Assembly (NCBI RefSeq): GCF_901827205.1
Contig: NZ_LR594675.1
Coordinates: 1,054,001-1,118,000 of the forward strand
DNA from: Variovorax sp. PBS-H4
GTDB lineage: Bacteria > Pseudomonadota > Gammaproteobacteria > Burkholderiales > Burkholderiaceae_C
Length of the DNA stretch: 64,000 bases
Reading direction: 5' to 3'
The notes below the pieces were generated by a model. It was not told the DNA's origin. It saw nothing but the letters and a program-made list of their open reading frames with translations, and did no database searches. Position numbers and translations under genes: made by a program. This document shows positions 1 to 8,870 of this stretch, one piece after another; the first letter of the stretch is position 1; every line of letters starts with the position of its first letter.

Positions 1-576
1 GCGGTCAGCTTCCCGGTGCCCGAAGGCAGGCTGCAGGACCTGCTGGCCGCGGCGCGGTCTCACACGCCGGTCGAGGCGCTGGTGAGCGGGCGCAAGACGC
101 CGATGAAGGGCACCCTGAACTTCGTCGACAACACGGTCGACCCGCTGATCGGCACCGTGCGCGCCAAGGCGGTCTTCGACAACGCCGACCAGGGCCTGTG
201 GCCGGGCCAGTTCGTGGAGACCCGCGTGACGGTCCGCACGCTCGAGGGTGCCACGGTGATCCCCTCGGCCGCCATCATGATGCTGGCCGAGGGCAGCTCG
301 GTCTATGTGGTCGACGCCGAGCGCACGGCCACGCGCCGCAAGGTCCAGGCGCTGTACACCTTCGGCACGCAGGTCGCGGTGCGCGGCGTCGAGCCCGGCG
401 ACCAGGTGGTGATCGAGGGCAAGCAGAACGTGCGCCCGGGCGGCAAGGTGCGGCTCGACAGCGCCGCCAAGCCGCAGCAGCGCCCCAACGGCAATGCGCC
501 CGAGGCGACGCCCGGCAGCGCGGCCGCTGCCACGCCCGGCAACGCCAGCGTGGTCGCGGAGCGGGAGCGCTCATGA
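1..576 (+). CDS. RND efflux periplasmic adaptor (membrane fusion protein), 3' part
   Basis: The reading frame is open from base 1, so the 5' end lies outside the window; 191 residues are visible. The segment carries the C-terminal barrel and membrane-proximal domains of an HlyD/AcrA-type adaptor, with the family-typical stretches VDPLIGTVRAKA and PGQFVETRV, followed by an Ala/Pro/Gly-rich tail. Adaptors of this family link an inner-membrane RND pump to an outer-membrane channel. The stop codon overlaps the start of the RND permease gene (ATGA, 573-576), so the two are translationally coupled. Nothing in the visible part indicates the substrate. Confidence 0.9.
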   Translation, partial: AVSFPVPEGRLQDLLAAARSHTPVEALVSGRKTPMKGTLNFVDNTVDPLIGTVRAKAVFDNADQGLWPGQFVETRVTVRTLEGATVIPSAAIMMLAEGSSVYVVDAERTATRRKVQALYTFGTQVAVRGVEPGDQVVIEGKQNVRPGGKVRLDSAAKPQQRPNGNAPEATPGSAAAATPGNASVVAERERS

Positions 577-3500
577 ACATTTCGGAGCTCTGCATCCGTC
601 GTCCCGCGATGACGGTGCTGCTCTCGGCCGCCGCGGTGGTGGCCGGCATCTTCGCGTACTTCCAGATCCCGGTCGCGGCCCTGCCCAGCTACAACACGCC
701 GGTCATCAACGTCAATGCACAGTTGCCGGGCGCCAGCCCGGACACCATGGCGTCCTCGGTGGCGCTGCCGCTGGAGAAGCAGTTCTCGACCATCCCCGGC
801 CTTTCGACGATCAGCTCGGTCAACACGCAGGGCGTGAGCTCGATCACGCTGGAATTCGTCAGCAGCCGCGACATCGATGCCGCGGCCGTCGACGTTCAGG
901 CGGCGCTGTTGCGCGCCCAGCGGCAACTGCCCGTCGAGCTGACGCAGATGCCTTCGTACCGCAAGGTCAACCCCGCCGACGCCCCGGTGTTGTTCATCTC
1001 GCTGGTCTCGCCTTCGATGAATCCGGCGGAACTGAACGACTATGCCGAGAACCTGATCTCGCCCACGCTGTCGACCATCGACGGCGTGGCCCAGGTCGCG
1101 GTGTACGGGCGCAAGGCTTTCGCCGTGCGCATCAAGGCCGATGCCGACCTGCTGAATGCCCGCAGCATCACGCTCGACGAGCTGGCCAACGCGGTGCGCC
1201 TGGCCAATGCCAATACGCCCGTGGGCGTGCTCGACGGTCCGCGACAGACCCTCACCATCCAGGCCAACGAGCAGATGCTCAAGGCCGCCGACTTCGCCAA
1301 GGTGATCGTCGGCCAGCGCAACGGCGCGCCGGTGCGGCTGGACGAGGTGGCCACCATCGAGGACAGCTTCGAGTCGGTCAAGACCGCCAGCAGCTTCAAC
1401 GGCGAGAGCTCGATCTCGCTCGCCGTGCTGCGCCAGCCGAATGCCAACACGGTGCAGGTGGTCGACGCCGTGCGCGCGCTGATGCCGCGCTTCCGCGACG
1501 AGCTGCCGCAATCGGTCGAGATCAACATGGTCAACGACCGCTCGATCTCCATCCGCGAGGCGGTGCACGACGTGCAGCTCACCCTGCTGGGCACCGTGCT
1601 GCTGGTGGTGCTGGTGATCTTCCTGTTCCTGCACCGCGTGGTCGCCACGCTCATTCCCGCGGCCACCATCCCGATCTCGCTGATCGGCGCCGTGGCGCTG
1701 CTCTACGCCTTCGGGTACAGCCTGGACAACGTGTCGCTGCTCGGCATCACGCTGGCGGTCGGGCTGGTGGTCGACGACGCCATCGTGGTGCTGGAAAACA
1801 TCATGCGCTACGTCGAAAAGGGCATGGAGCCGATGGCCGCCGCACTGCGCGGCTCGCGCGAGGTGGGCTTCACCATCATCTCGATCTCCATTTCGCTCGT
1901 GGCGGTGTTCATCCCCGTCTTCTTCATGCCGGGCGTGATCGGCCTGCTCTTCCACGAATTCGCGGTGGTGGTGGGACTCGCGGTGATGGTCTCGGCCATC
2001 GTCTCACTGACGCTGGTGCCGATGCTCGCGAGCCGGCTCTTGCGCCACCATCCGCGCGAGGGAGGGGTGGCGGAGGATCACGAGGAAACGCATCCCGAAC
2101 CCGGCACCGCCATCGGCCGCGCATTCGAGCGCGGCTACCGCTGGGTGCACGGCAGCTATATGCGCACGCTCGACTGGACGCTGCACCGCCGCCCTCTCAT
2201 GCTGGCCCTGGCGGCTGCGACCTTCGCGCTGACGGCGTGGATGTTCATCACCATTCCCAAGGGCTTCTTCCCCGAGGAAGACATCGGCCAGATCCAGATC
2301 ACGACCGAGGCCGCCGAAGACATCTCCTTTCCGGCGATGAAAGCCCTGCAAGACCGGGTGGCCGACGCGCTGATGGCCGACCCGAGCGTGGCCTACGTCA
2401 ACTCCTTCATCGGCGTCGGTGGACCGACCGCCACGCAGAATGCCGGCCGGCTGTTTGCGGTCCTCAAGCCGCGCAGCGAGCGGCCGCGGATGCCCCAGGT
2501 GCTCGAGCAGCTGCGCAAGCGCTTCCGCGAGATCCCGGGCGTCGCGGTCTACATGCAGCCGGTGCAGAACCTGCGCCTGGGCGGCCGCGCGAGCAAGGCG
2601 CGCTTCCAGTACACGCTGCAGAGCGTGAACGCCGGCGCGATCGTCGGCTGGGCCGACAAGCTGATGGAGCGCATGCGCGCCGACCCGGACTTCCGCGACG
2701 TGACCAGCGATTCGCAGAACCGCGGCCTGCAGGCCACCCTCCAGATCGACCGCGACAAGGCCGGCGTGCTGGGTGTGGCCGTGGGCGACCTGCGCACCGC
2801 GCTCTACAACGCCTACGGCGACCGCCAGATCGGCAGCATCTATGCGCCCAGCAACACCTATCAGGTGATCCTCTCGGCGGCCGACGACGACCGCCAGTTC
2901 GAGGAAGACATGTCTCGCCTGTCGGTGCGCAACAAGGCCGGGCAGCTGGTGCCGCTGTCGGCCTTCTCGACCGTCAAGCGCACCGTCGGGCCGACCTCCA
3001 TCAACCACCAGGGCCAGCTGCAGGCGGTGACGGTGTCCTTCAACCTTGCACCCGACGTGCCGCTGGGCAACGCGACGGCCAAGATCGACCGGCTCAAGGC
3101 CGAGCTCAAGATCCCGCCGTCGATCATCACCAGCTACGGCGGCGACGCCGCCGTGTTCCAGAGCTCGCAGTCCAGCCAGGCGGTGCTGCTGGTGCTGGCC
3201 GTGCTGGTCATCTACGTGCTGCTGGGCGTGCTCTACGAAAGCTACATCCACCCGCTCACCATCCTCGCCGGGCTGCCCTCGGCGGCGGTCGGGGCGCTGC
3301 TGTCGCTCAAGCTCTTCGGCTTCGACCTGACGCTGATCGCGACCATCGGCATCCTGCTGCTTATCGGCATCGTCAAGAAGAACGCGATCATGATGATCGA
3401 CTTCGCGCTCGACGCGCAGCGCACCCAGGGCATGCGGCCGGTCGATGCCATTCGCGAGGCCTGCCGGCTGCGCTTCCGCCCGATCCTGATGACGACCCTG

Positions 3501-3728
3501 GCCGCGCTGATGGGCGCGCTGCCGCTCGCGCTGGGCCTGGGTGCCGGCGCCGAGCTGCGTCAGCCGCTGGGCGTGGCGGTGGTCGGCGGCCTGCTGTTTT
3601 CGCAGGTGATCACGCTCTACATCACGCCGGCCATTTACCTGGCGCTGGACCGCTACAGCGGCAGCGGGCCGATGCAGGAGCTGCCGGGGGAGAAGATCGC
3701 GCACGCGGCGCACAGGTTGACCGGCTGA
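573..3728 (+). CDS. RND multidrug efflux permease, HAE1 family
   Basis: 1051-aa inner-membrane proton/drug antiporter. The start is the ATG that overlaps the adaptor stop and gives the classic N-terminus MNISELCIRRP; the open frame further upstream is a shadow of the adaptor gene. Visible hallmarks are the TM4 motif VVDDAIVVLEN with the paired Asp of the proton relay near residues 400-401, Lys residues of TM10 near 934 (IVKKNAIMM), two large periplasmic loops and about 12 membrane segments. Closest in style to MdtB/MdtC/MuxB-type pumps. No outer-membrane factor gene follows: the next gene is convergent and ends 22 bp downstream, so the channel must be encoded upstream of the window or elsewhere. 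Confidence 0.95.
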   Translation: MNISELCIRRPAMTVLLSAAAVVAGIFAYFQIPVAALPSYNTPVINVNAQLPGASPDTMASSVALPLEKQFSTIPGLSTISSVNTQGVSSITLEFVSSRDIDAAAVDVQAALLRAQRQLPVELTQMPSYRKVNPADAPVLFISLVSPSMNPAELNDYAENLISPTLSTIDGVAQVAVYGRKAFAVRIKADADLLNARSITLDELANAVRLANANTPVGVLDGPRQTLTIQANEQMLKAADFAKVIVGQRNGAPVRLDEVATIEDSFESVKTASSFNGESSISLAVLRQPNANTVQVVDAVRALMPRFRDELPQSVEINMVNDRSISIREAVHDVQLTLLGTVLLVVLVIFLFLHRVVATLIPAATIPISLIGAVALLYAFGYSLDNVSLLGITLAVGLVVDDAIVVLENIMRYVEKGMEPMAAALRGSREVGFTIISISISLVAVFIPVFFMPGVIGLLFHEFAVVVGLAVMVSAIVSLTLVPMLASRLLRHHPREGGVAEDHEETHPEPGTAIGRAFERGYRWVHGSYMRTLDWTLHRRPLMLALAAATFALTAWMFITIPKGFFPEEDIGQIQITTEAAEDISFPAMKALQDRVADALMADPSVAYVNSFIGVGGPTATQNAGRLFAVLKPRSERPRMPQVLEQLRKRFREIPGVAVYMQPVQNLRLGGRASKARFQYTLQSVNAGAIVGWADKLMERMRADPDFRDVTSDSQNRGLQATLQIDRDKAGVLGVAVGDLRTALYNAYGDRQIGSIYAPSNTYQVILSAADDDRQFEEDMSRLSVRNKAGQLVPLSAFSTVKRTVGPTSINHQGQLQAVTVSFNLAPDVPLGNATAKIDRLKAELKIPPSIITSYGGDAAVFQSSQSSQAVLLVLAVLVIYVLLGVLYESYIHPLTILAGLPSAAVGALLSLKLFGFDLTLIATIGILLLIGIVKKNAIMMIDFALDAQRTQGMRPVDAIREACRLRFRPILMTTLAALMGALPLALGLGAGAELRQPLGVAVVGGLLFSQVITLYITPAIYLALDRYSGSGPMQELPGEKIAHAAHRLTG

Positions 3729-3750
3729 CGGGTCGCCAAGGCGCGCCTTC

Positions 3751-5823
3751 CTACCAGTTAAGACTTTTGATCTTCTGCAGCACTTGCCGTTGATCCGGAG
3801 TTAACGCGTACGTCTCCGTGAAGCCGATTGCGCTTCGCTTCATGGCTATTTGGCATTCGGTATAGAAGGAGGAGAGTTGACTCAAATTCATCTCTTCGTT
3901 CTTCAGCAGCAAAAGAGCGTCGCAGAGCCTGATCGTGATCATCTCCAAGCTCGATTGGTCTGCGCGGAACTGGGTTTCATACCAAGTGCCGACAAGGCCG
4001 GCCGCAACCTTGTAGGAAAGCTGAGATTTCTTGAGTGTCATGATGAGCATCTCATGGGACAGTTCCGATTCGCCGTCAGCGAGCAACATCGCAGTCAGCA
4101 CGCCGAGGAACTCCGCTGCGCCCTCTGTTCCGACGGCCACCAGATCGTCGACGACTTGCTGGATGAGGAACGGCTGCTTCTGCAGCTGCATGGACATGGC
4201 CGCGGCGTATTCCAGCTTTTTGTCCCAGGCGGGATTCGACGCCATGAGGTCGAGCGCGCCCCGCACATCGCCGGAAACTGACATGAGCACATCCTCACGG
4301 CGCTGCTGCTCTTCCTTGCTTTTCTTCTCCTGCGCCCGTGCGGTGTGTGCCGCCTCAAGCTTGGCATATTCCGCCTTGTCCCTTTCCATTTGATCCGGCA
4401 TGTTGAAGCTGGCTGCGAGTCGGATGTTGGAGACGCGGGATTTGTCGTAGACGCCTTGGAGCCGTTGCTGAAATTGAGGGAGCAACCCTGCCGTCTCCAG
4501 TTCCTCCTTGATGGAGGGCTTGATGTACTTCGGGTTGCCGATGTCGCCGCCGACGACAGTTGCCAAGAGCCCGAGCGCCATCCACTGGGGGATCTCCATG
4601 CCCGTCATGTCGCCCACCTGCTCGATGGCTTCGACAAGCCTCTCTACATCGCCAGTGGTTCGGCAAGTTCCAACCGCGGAGTTTGCGAGCCACTTCACGA
4701 ACTTTGCCGGCACGCCTGAAAGCAGCATCGCCGACAAGAAGCCACAAAAGTCAAATAGCTCGTTTCGTTCTTGCGCGCTCTGGATGAGATGTCCCATCAA
4801 TCCTGCGACGAACTTCGCCTGCGATGTTGTCGTGCGCTCGCCGCGGCATAGGGTGGCGATCAGCGTTTCAAGATCGAATTGCTGCTCGCCCAGGCTCTTC
4901 TCCACATTTGCGAACAGTTCAATGACCTTCGGGTCCTGCAAGAAATCAATGACCTTCGTGTTCTTGAAGGCATCGAATTCCTGCCTTCCGACGAGTGCCT
5001 CCGCCTCGGCCAGCGCAAAGTTGATGTCCACCACGAGCAAGGCCAGCGCAGTGTCCACTTGGCCCCTCTCCTCGGCGGTCATCTTCTGGAGCCGCGCAAC
5101 GGCTGCGGCGAGCTCGAAATTTTTTTCACAGGCCTTGGACACCTTTTCGTTCGCGAGAAGCTTGAGGATCTGGCCGCGCGCGCTTGGCGGGCAGCCCTGG
5201 ATGAGCAGCAACAATTGCGCGCCGTAGGCCTTGGGGTCACCCTTGATCTTGCTTTTCACCTTGTCGATGAAAAGGTCAAGTTCGCGCTTTGCCGCCTTGC
5301 GATCGAAAGCAGGTTGAGCCGAAGGAGGCGTCTCAATTAGCCTGTATTCGTCCGTCCTGGCGAGCGAATCCTTGCTTTTCGCGTCGCAAAGGAGATGGAA
5401 TTGCTGGGCGGCCTTGACATCCAGCTTGACCAGGAGCTTGAAGGTCGAGACCAGGAAGGCGTCTCGACCGGCCAGCTTTTCGCCAAAACGCATCGTCTTC
5501 GCCTGCAGCTCGTTGACCATGTCCACGATGACGCCCTCATCTCGAAGGGCATCGCATGCAGCCTCGTCGAGTTTGAGCGCGTGGAGCAGGTTGATGGTGG
5601 TCTTGATCGGGGTCTTGAAGTCCCGCACCGGGTAGCGCTCAGAAAGTTCGGTGCAAAGGTTTTTCAGATGCGGCGGCCAGTTCGACTTCAGCTTGGGAGG
5701 GTGGAGGTTATTCACTTTCTTGCCACCGCCCTTGTTGGCCTTTTCGTCGCCTGACGAATCGTCGTCCTCCTTGAGGGGCTTGTGGATTTTGGACCGAGCG
5801 AATCGACGCGTCAGGGCTTCCAT
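3751..5823 (-). CDS. Large all-helical protein of unknown function; possible type III effector
   Basis: 690 aa from the ATG at 5823. A GTG at 5856, directly abutting the stop of the upstream gene, would give 701 aa; neither start has a clear ribosome binding site. The N-terminus is disordered and charged (KEDDDSSGDEK, then a GGGKK run); the rest reads as soluble helical repeats, for example two related segments containing FLSAMLLS and VLTAMLLAD. No enzyme motif, signal peptide or membrane segment is visible. Base composition is clearly poorer in G+C than the flanking genes. The gene follows a small CesT-like acidic protein gene, the usual chaperone-effector order. Length, helical content and an early PPHLKNL stretch recall the XopP/HLK effector family, but this is only a resemblance and the identity is not established. 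Confidence 0.6.
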   Translation of the reverse strand: MEALTRRFARSKIHKPLKEDDDSSGDEKANKGGGKKVNNLHPPKLKSNWPPHLKNLCTELSERYPVRDFKTPIKTTINLLHALKLDEAACDALRDEGVIVDMVNELQAKTMRFGEKLAGRDAFLVSTFKLLVKLDVKAAQQFHLLCDAKSKDSLARTDEYRLIETPPSAQPAFDRKAAKRELDLFIDKVKSKIKGDPKAYGAQLLLLIQGCPPSARGQILKLLANEKVSKACEKNFELAAAVARLQKMTAEERGQVDTALALLVVDINFALAEAEALVGRQEFDAFKNTKVIDFLQDPKVIELFANVEKSLGEQQFDLETLIATLCRGERTTTSQAKFVAGLMGHLIQSAQERNELFDFCGFLSAMLLSGVPAKFVKWLANSAVGTCRTTGDVERLVEAIEQVGDMTGMEIPQWMALGLLATVVGGDIGNPKYIKPSIKEELETAGLLPQFQQRLQGVYDKSRVSNIRLAASFNMPDQMERDKAEYAKLEAAHTARAQEKKSKEEQQRREDVLMSVSGDVRGALDLMASNPAWDKKLEYAAAMSMQLQKQPFLIQQVVDDLVAVGTEGAAEFLGVLTAMLLADGESELSHEMLIMTLKKSQLSYKVAAGLVGTWYETQFRADQSSLEMITIRLCDALLLLKNEEMNLSQLSSFYTECQIAMKRSAIGFTETYALTPDQRQVLQKIKSLNW

Positions 5824-5856
5824 AGGGTTCTTGAACTCAAGAGTTAGCGGAACCAC

Positions 5857-6294
5857 TTAAGTAACAGCCGGCGACGGATCGTTCCGATCTGCGAGAACGT
5901 CGTCCCACAGCGCGAAGCGCCAGCGCAGGTTGTCGACGATCCTCGCGAACTCGACATGCCCCACTCGCTCGTGCCCCACGCTGATCCAAAGTGTGTAGCG
6001 CCCACTCGACCGGTCCGCGGCCAGAACCCACCTTCCATCTGTGTCATCGCCGAGCTCCAGCTCTTCGAATGACGATTCATCGACCTGCGGCGGATCTTGA
6101 GAGACCAGCTGGGGGCCGGGGTGCGCGAAAAACAGCAACTCGTCTTCCGATTCGCTCAGCTGCACACCGAGCAGATGGATCTCGTCGAGCGGAATGGGGT
6201 AGACGTTTGCTTCGTCTGGAAGAGGAGGCTCGTCGAACCTGCCTTCACAGGCAAGGAAGTTCGCGACCAGGCAGTCGAGCGGAAGCGTGTTCAT
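5857..6294 (-). CDS. Small acidic protein, candidate CesT/Tir-type secretion chaperone
   Basis: 145 aa, strongly acidic. Its middle (LLGVQLSESEDELLFFAHPGP) resembles the central strands of class I type III secretion chaperones, which are 120-150-aa acidic dimers. The C-terminal part ends in a helix-like stretch (EFARIVDNLRWRFALWDD), as in that fold. The stop codon TAA touches the alternative GTG start of the downstream large gene, so the pair is almost certainly co-transcribed and coupled. Its lower G+C matches its partner and not the neighbouring operons. No secretion apparatus gene lies in the window. The chaperone reading rests on size, charge, pattern and position, not on a recognised family signature. 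Confidence 0.5.
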   Translation of the reverse strand: MNTLPLDCLVANFLACEGRFDEPPLPDEANVYPIPLDEIHLLGVQLSESEDELLFFAHPGPQLVSQDPPQVDESSFEELELGDDTDGRWVLAADRSSGRYTLWISVGHERVGHVEFARIVDNLRWRFALWDDVLADRNDPSPAVT

Positions 6295-6400
6295 CCGGCT
6301 TGAGTAACTCGCACCACATCGGAGTTCCCAGGAGGGAGAGCCCGCCCTGGAAGCCGAACTGAACGGGGTCAGACGCAGACCGCGCCTTGCGGCGGCAGCC

Positions 6401-7348
6401 TCAGATCACCGGATCCCGCTGCAAGGTTACCGCCGCCCTGCCGGTGGCAAGCTGTCCACCACTGGTACGCCCCACTGCTGCGGTGTTCGGCGAGGAGGTC
6501 ACCACCGCACCCTGCACCACCCGCAGCGCCCAGTCGCACACCACCTCCATGAAGATCCGCTGCGATTCCATCGAGGTCAGGCTGTGGTCGATCTCGCCGA
6601 TGAATCGGTACTCGAAGTGCTGCGTGAAGGCCTCCTTCGCAAAGGGGCCGAGCTGGTCGCGCTTGCGGTCGGTCACGTGCATGGTTCCGGTGTAGAACAG
6701 CAGCACCGCCACGTTGCGCTCCGCGATCTGTGTCATCGAGCGGCGGAACAGCGCGGCCGTGACCTCCGGCGGATCGGGCTCGAAGATGTGCGGTGCGGCG
6801 GCGGCGGCGGCGGCGGCGGAGAACTTGCGCTGCAGCCAGCGCATCGCCTTGCCGATCACCGCCGGGTTGGTCAATGCCAGCGCGCGCCACAGGCTGCGCT
6901 CCAGCTGCGCGCGCCGGCCCGGGAAGGCATAGCCGTCGAACATCAGCAGGCCCACGACGCGGGAGTCTGCCACCGCCAGCGACAGGCCATTGGTCGCGCC
7001 CGAGCACAGGCCGATCACGATGAAGCGGCGCACGCCCAGCATGGTCTGGATCAGGTTCATGGCCGCCTGCAGGTCGAGCACCGCCTGCGTGAGGAAGTGC
7101 TCGGCGCCGCTCGCCGGCCCGCTGTCGCCGAGGCCGGCGAGGTCCATGCGGATGCAGCTGATGCCGCGCGCCGCCATCTCCCTCGCCAGCTTGACGTTGA
7201 TGCGCCGCGGCCCGATCCGGTGGTTGGCGCCCATGTTGAGCATCAGGCAGGCCACCGGCGCCATCGGCCCTTCGGCCGGTGTGGTGATGATGCCGATCAG
7301 CGAGCCATCGGGTCCGAACTGAACGGGTGTCTCTTTGTAGTCACTCAT
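6401..7348 (-). CDS. Alpha/beta-hydrolase-fold protein, exosortase-associated hydrolase 1-like
   Basis: 315 aa; last gene of the biosynthetic operon. The fold is recognisable from MDLAGLGDSG after strand 4 and the nucleophile elbow following RFIVIG, which reads GLCSG: Cys occupies the position normally held by Ser. The late acid/His region includes EIDHSLTS. The sequence pattern resembles the hydrolase 1 family found beside exosortase A systems and in some NRPS clusters. An eight-residue Ala run (near residue 180) is encoded by a perfect GCG repeat. The start ATG overlaps the end of the upstream hydrolase gene by 8 bp. In this cluster, which lacks a thioesterase domain, it may release, edit or transfer the product; that role is inferred. 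Confidence 0.75.
   Translation of the reverse strand: MSDYKETPVQFGPDGSLIGIITTPAEGPMAPVACLMLNMGANHRIGPRRINVKLAREMAARGISCIRMDLAGLGDSGPASGAEHFLTQAVLDLQAAMNLIQTMLGVRRFIVIGLCSGATNGLSLAVADSRVVGLLMFDGYAFPGRRAQLERSLWRALALTNPAVIGKAMRWLQRKFSAAAAAAAAPHIFEPDPPEVTAALFRRSMTQIAERNVAVLLFYTGTMHVTDRKRDQLGPFAKEAFTQHFEYRFIGEIDHSLTSMESQRIFMEVVCDWALRVVQGAVVTSSPNTAAVGRTSGGQLATGRAAVTLQRDPVI
6795..6819. repeat. (GCG)8 trinucleotide microsatellite
   Basis: Eight perfect GCG units in 25 bp inside the hydrolase 1-like gene, encoding eight consecutive Ala on the minus strand. Loss or gain of units would keep the frame, so only the length of the poly-Ala tract would vary. Nothing similar occurs in the other genes of the window. 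Confidence 0.8.
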
Positions 7349-8147
7349 GTATTACCGCCAGCAGTCTTTGCAGCGCCTCCGTGGGAACCATCGCGTTGTT
7401 GGGGTGCGGATCGGAGGTCCAGACCAGCGGGTGCTGGAAGGGCGAGATCCGCAGCGGCATGTGGCGCGCCGTCTCCCGGTCTGCCCATTGTCGCGTGGCA
7501 TGGTCCTCGGCGTCGGCCAGGACCACCGTCTCGTGCAGCGCCGTCAGCTGCAGGCTCGACGGCGAGAGCGCGCGCAGTTGCTTGCGCATCAGCGGCGACA
7601 CGCCGAAGCCGAAGAGCTCCTCGGTGAAGACATCGGGGTTCTGGGCGAGCTGGCGCCGCCAGGCCAGTTTGGGCACGCAGAAGGAACGCTCCAGCGCATC
7701 GACGTGGCTCGCGCGCAAGGTGTCCACGTAGCGCGCGCCGTCCACGATCGGGTCCCACAGGATCAGTCGTGCCGGGTCGCAGCGTCCGCTCTTGGCGGCC
7801 ATCACTGCCAGGCTCGCGCCCAGCCGTGCGCCGAGCCAGACGATGCGCCTGCTGCCGGTGCGCCGCCGCAGCTCCTCGTGCGCGGCGCAGACATCACGGC
7901 GCCAGCCCTCGAGATCGCCGTCGGTGTCCTCGCCAGGCGAGTCGCCGCTGCCGTAATAGTCGAAACGCAGCACCGCCACGCCGGCCCGCGCGAGCCGGTC
8001 GGCCAGCACGCGGAACAGCCGGTGCCCGCGCACGGCCTCCTGGCCCAGGGGCATGCAGATCACCACCGCGAGCTTGGCATCGCGCTCGGGTGCGTGGAAA
8101 AGCCCGAACAGCTGCCGGGAGGCCGGGCCGAAGAGCATCGGAGTCAT
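7341..8147 (-). CDS. Alpha/beta-hydrolase-fold protein, exosortase-associated hydrolase 2-like
   Basis: 268 aa from the ATG at 8147, which overlaps the stop of the phosphopantetheinyl transferase gene (4 bp); the longer upstream frame is a shadow. Hydrolase features are RFDYYGSGDSPG after strand 4 and the motif PLGQEAVRGHR near the N-terminus, as in the hydrolase 2 family of exosortase gene sets. The nucleophile elbow after RRIVWL reads GARLG, so Arg replaces the catalytic Ser; the usual Ser-His-Asp chemistry is not available. It may be a non-catalytic partner of the hydrolase encoded just downstream, with which it overlaps by 8 bp. A role in product handling is inferred from the operon. Confidence 0.75.
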   Translation of the reverse strand: MTPMLFGPASRQLFGLFHAPERDAKLAVVICMPLGQEAVRGHRLFRVLADRLARAGVAVLRFDYYGSGDSPGEDTDGDLEGWRRDVCAAHEELRRRTGSRRIVWLGARLGASLAVMAAKSGRCDPARLILWDPIVDGARYVDTLRASHVDALERSFCVPKLAWRRQLAQNPDVFTEELFGFGVSPLMRKQLRALSPSSLQLTALHETVVLADAEDHATRQWADRETARHMPLRISPFQHPLVWTSDPHPNNAMVPTEALQRLLAVIHE

Positions 8148-8860
8148 GCGTACATCTCGTTGTCGACCAGGGGCCGGCACGCTGCGTGGGCCGGCCCGCA
8201 GGCCAGCACGCGGGCCACGGCGCACTGCGCTCCCTGGACATCGTTGAAAGAGGATAGCGCGAGCCGCGCGCAGCCGTCCGCGGCGTCGATCTGCACTTCG
8301 CAGGCCTCGGGCGAGATGCCCACCTCGAAGCTGCGCGTGTCGACCGACAGCCCCATGCCGGTGGCCTTGAGGCAGGCCTCCTTGCGGGTCCAGCAGCAGA
8401 GGAAGGCGCGGTCGCGGTCCTGTGCAGGCAGCGCGGCCAGCGCGTGCCGCTCGGCCGCGCTGAAGTAGGTCTCGGCCAGGGCCTCGGCGTCGGGCATCGG
8501 ACGCAGCAGCTCGATGTCCACGCCCACCTCGGCATCGTCGCAGACCGCGATCAGTGCCAGCGACTCGCTGTGGCTGAGATTGAAGCGCAGTCCGCCATGC
8601 TCGACCAGGCTGGGCTTGCCGACGGGGCCGAGCGCGAACTCCAGCGCCGAGGCCGGGAAGCCGCATTGCGAGGCGAGCGTCTCGCGCAGCGCGGCGTGGG
8701 CGGCGATGAAGCGGTTGCGATCGCGCTTGAACACGAAGCGCCGGGCGCGGTCCCATTCCGCTTCCGAGAGGGCGGCCACGGCCTGCGTCGGCGGGGCGGC
8801 GTCCAGATCCACTTGCCAGAGACGGCAGTTCATCGAGGAAGGGAGCTGCAGGGTCGTCAT
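8144..8860 (-). CDS. Sfp-type 4'-phosphopantetheinyl transferase
   Basis: 238 aa. It transfers the phosphopantetheine arm of CoA to the conserved Ser of carrier domains, activating the four carriers of the two adjacent synthases. Family motifs are visible: GVDIE with the Mg-binding Asp and Glu, and WTRKEACLKATGMGL near residues 165-180. The ATG at 8860 was chosen because a GAGGAA ribosome binding site sits 7 nt before it and it lies 10 nt after the stop of the NRPS gene; the longer open frame runs into that gene. Its end overlaps the next gene by 4 bp. Length matches the Sfp group. Confidence 0.92.
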   Translation of the reverse strand: MTTLQLPSSMNCRLWQVDLDAAPPTQAVAALSEAEWDRARRFVFKRDRNRFIAAHAALRETLASQCGFPASALEFALGPVGKPSLVEHGGLRFNLSHSESLALIAVCDDAEVGVDIELLRPMPDAEALAETYFSAAERHALAALPAQDRDRAFLCCWTRKEACLKATGMGLSVDTRSFEVGISPEACEVQIDAADGCARLALSSFNDVQGAQCAVARVLACGPAHAACRPLVDNEMYA

Positions 8861-8870
8861 GCCGATTTCC

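Noticed and set aside
303..3713. Two long minus-strand frames (303-1955 and 2004-3713) opposite the RND permease
   Set aside because: His/Asp/Arg-rich shadows with no start signals; the plus strand encodes a full RND permease.
3738..3749. 12-bp palindrome AAGGCGCGCCTT between convergent genes
   Set aside because: No loop and no T run, so it is a poor terminator; such short GC palindromes are common by chance here.
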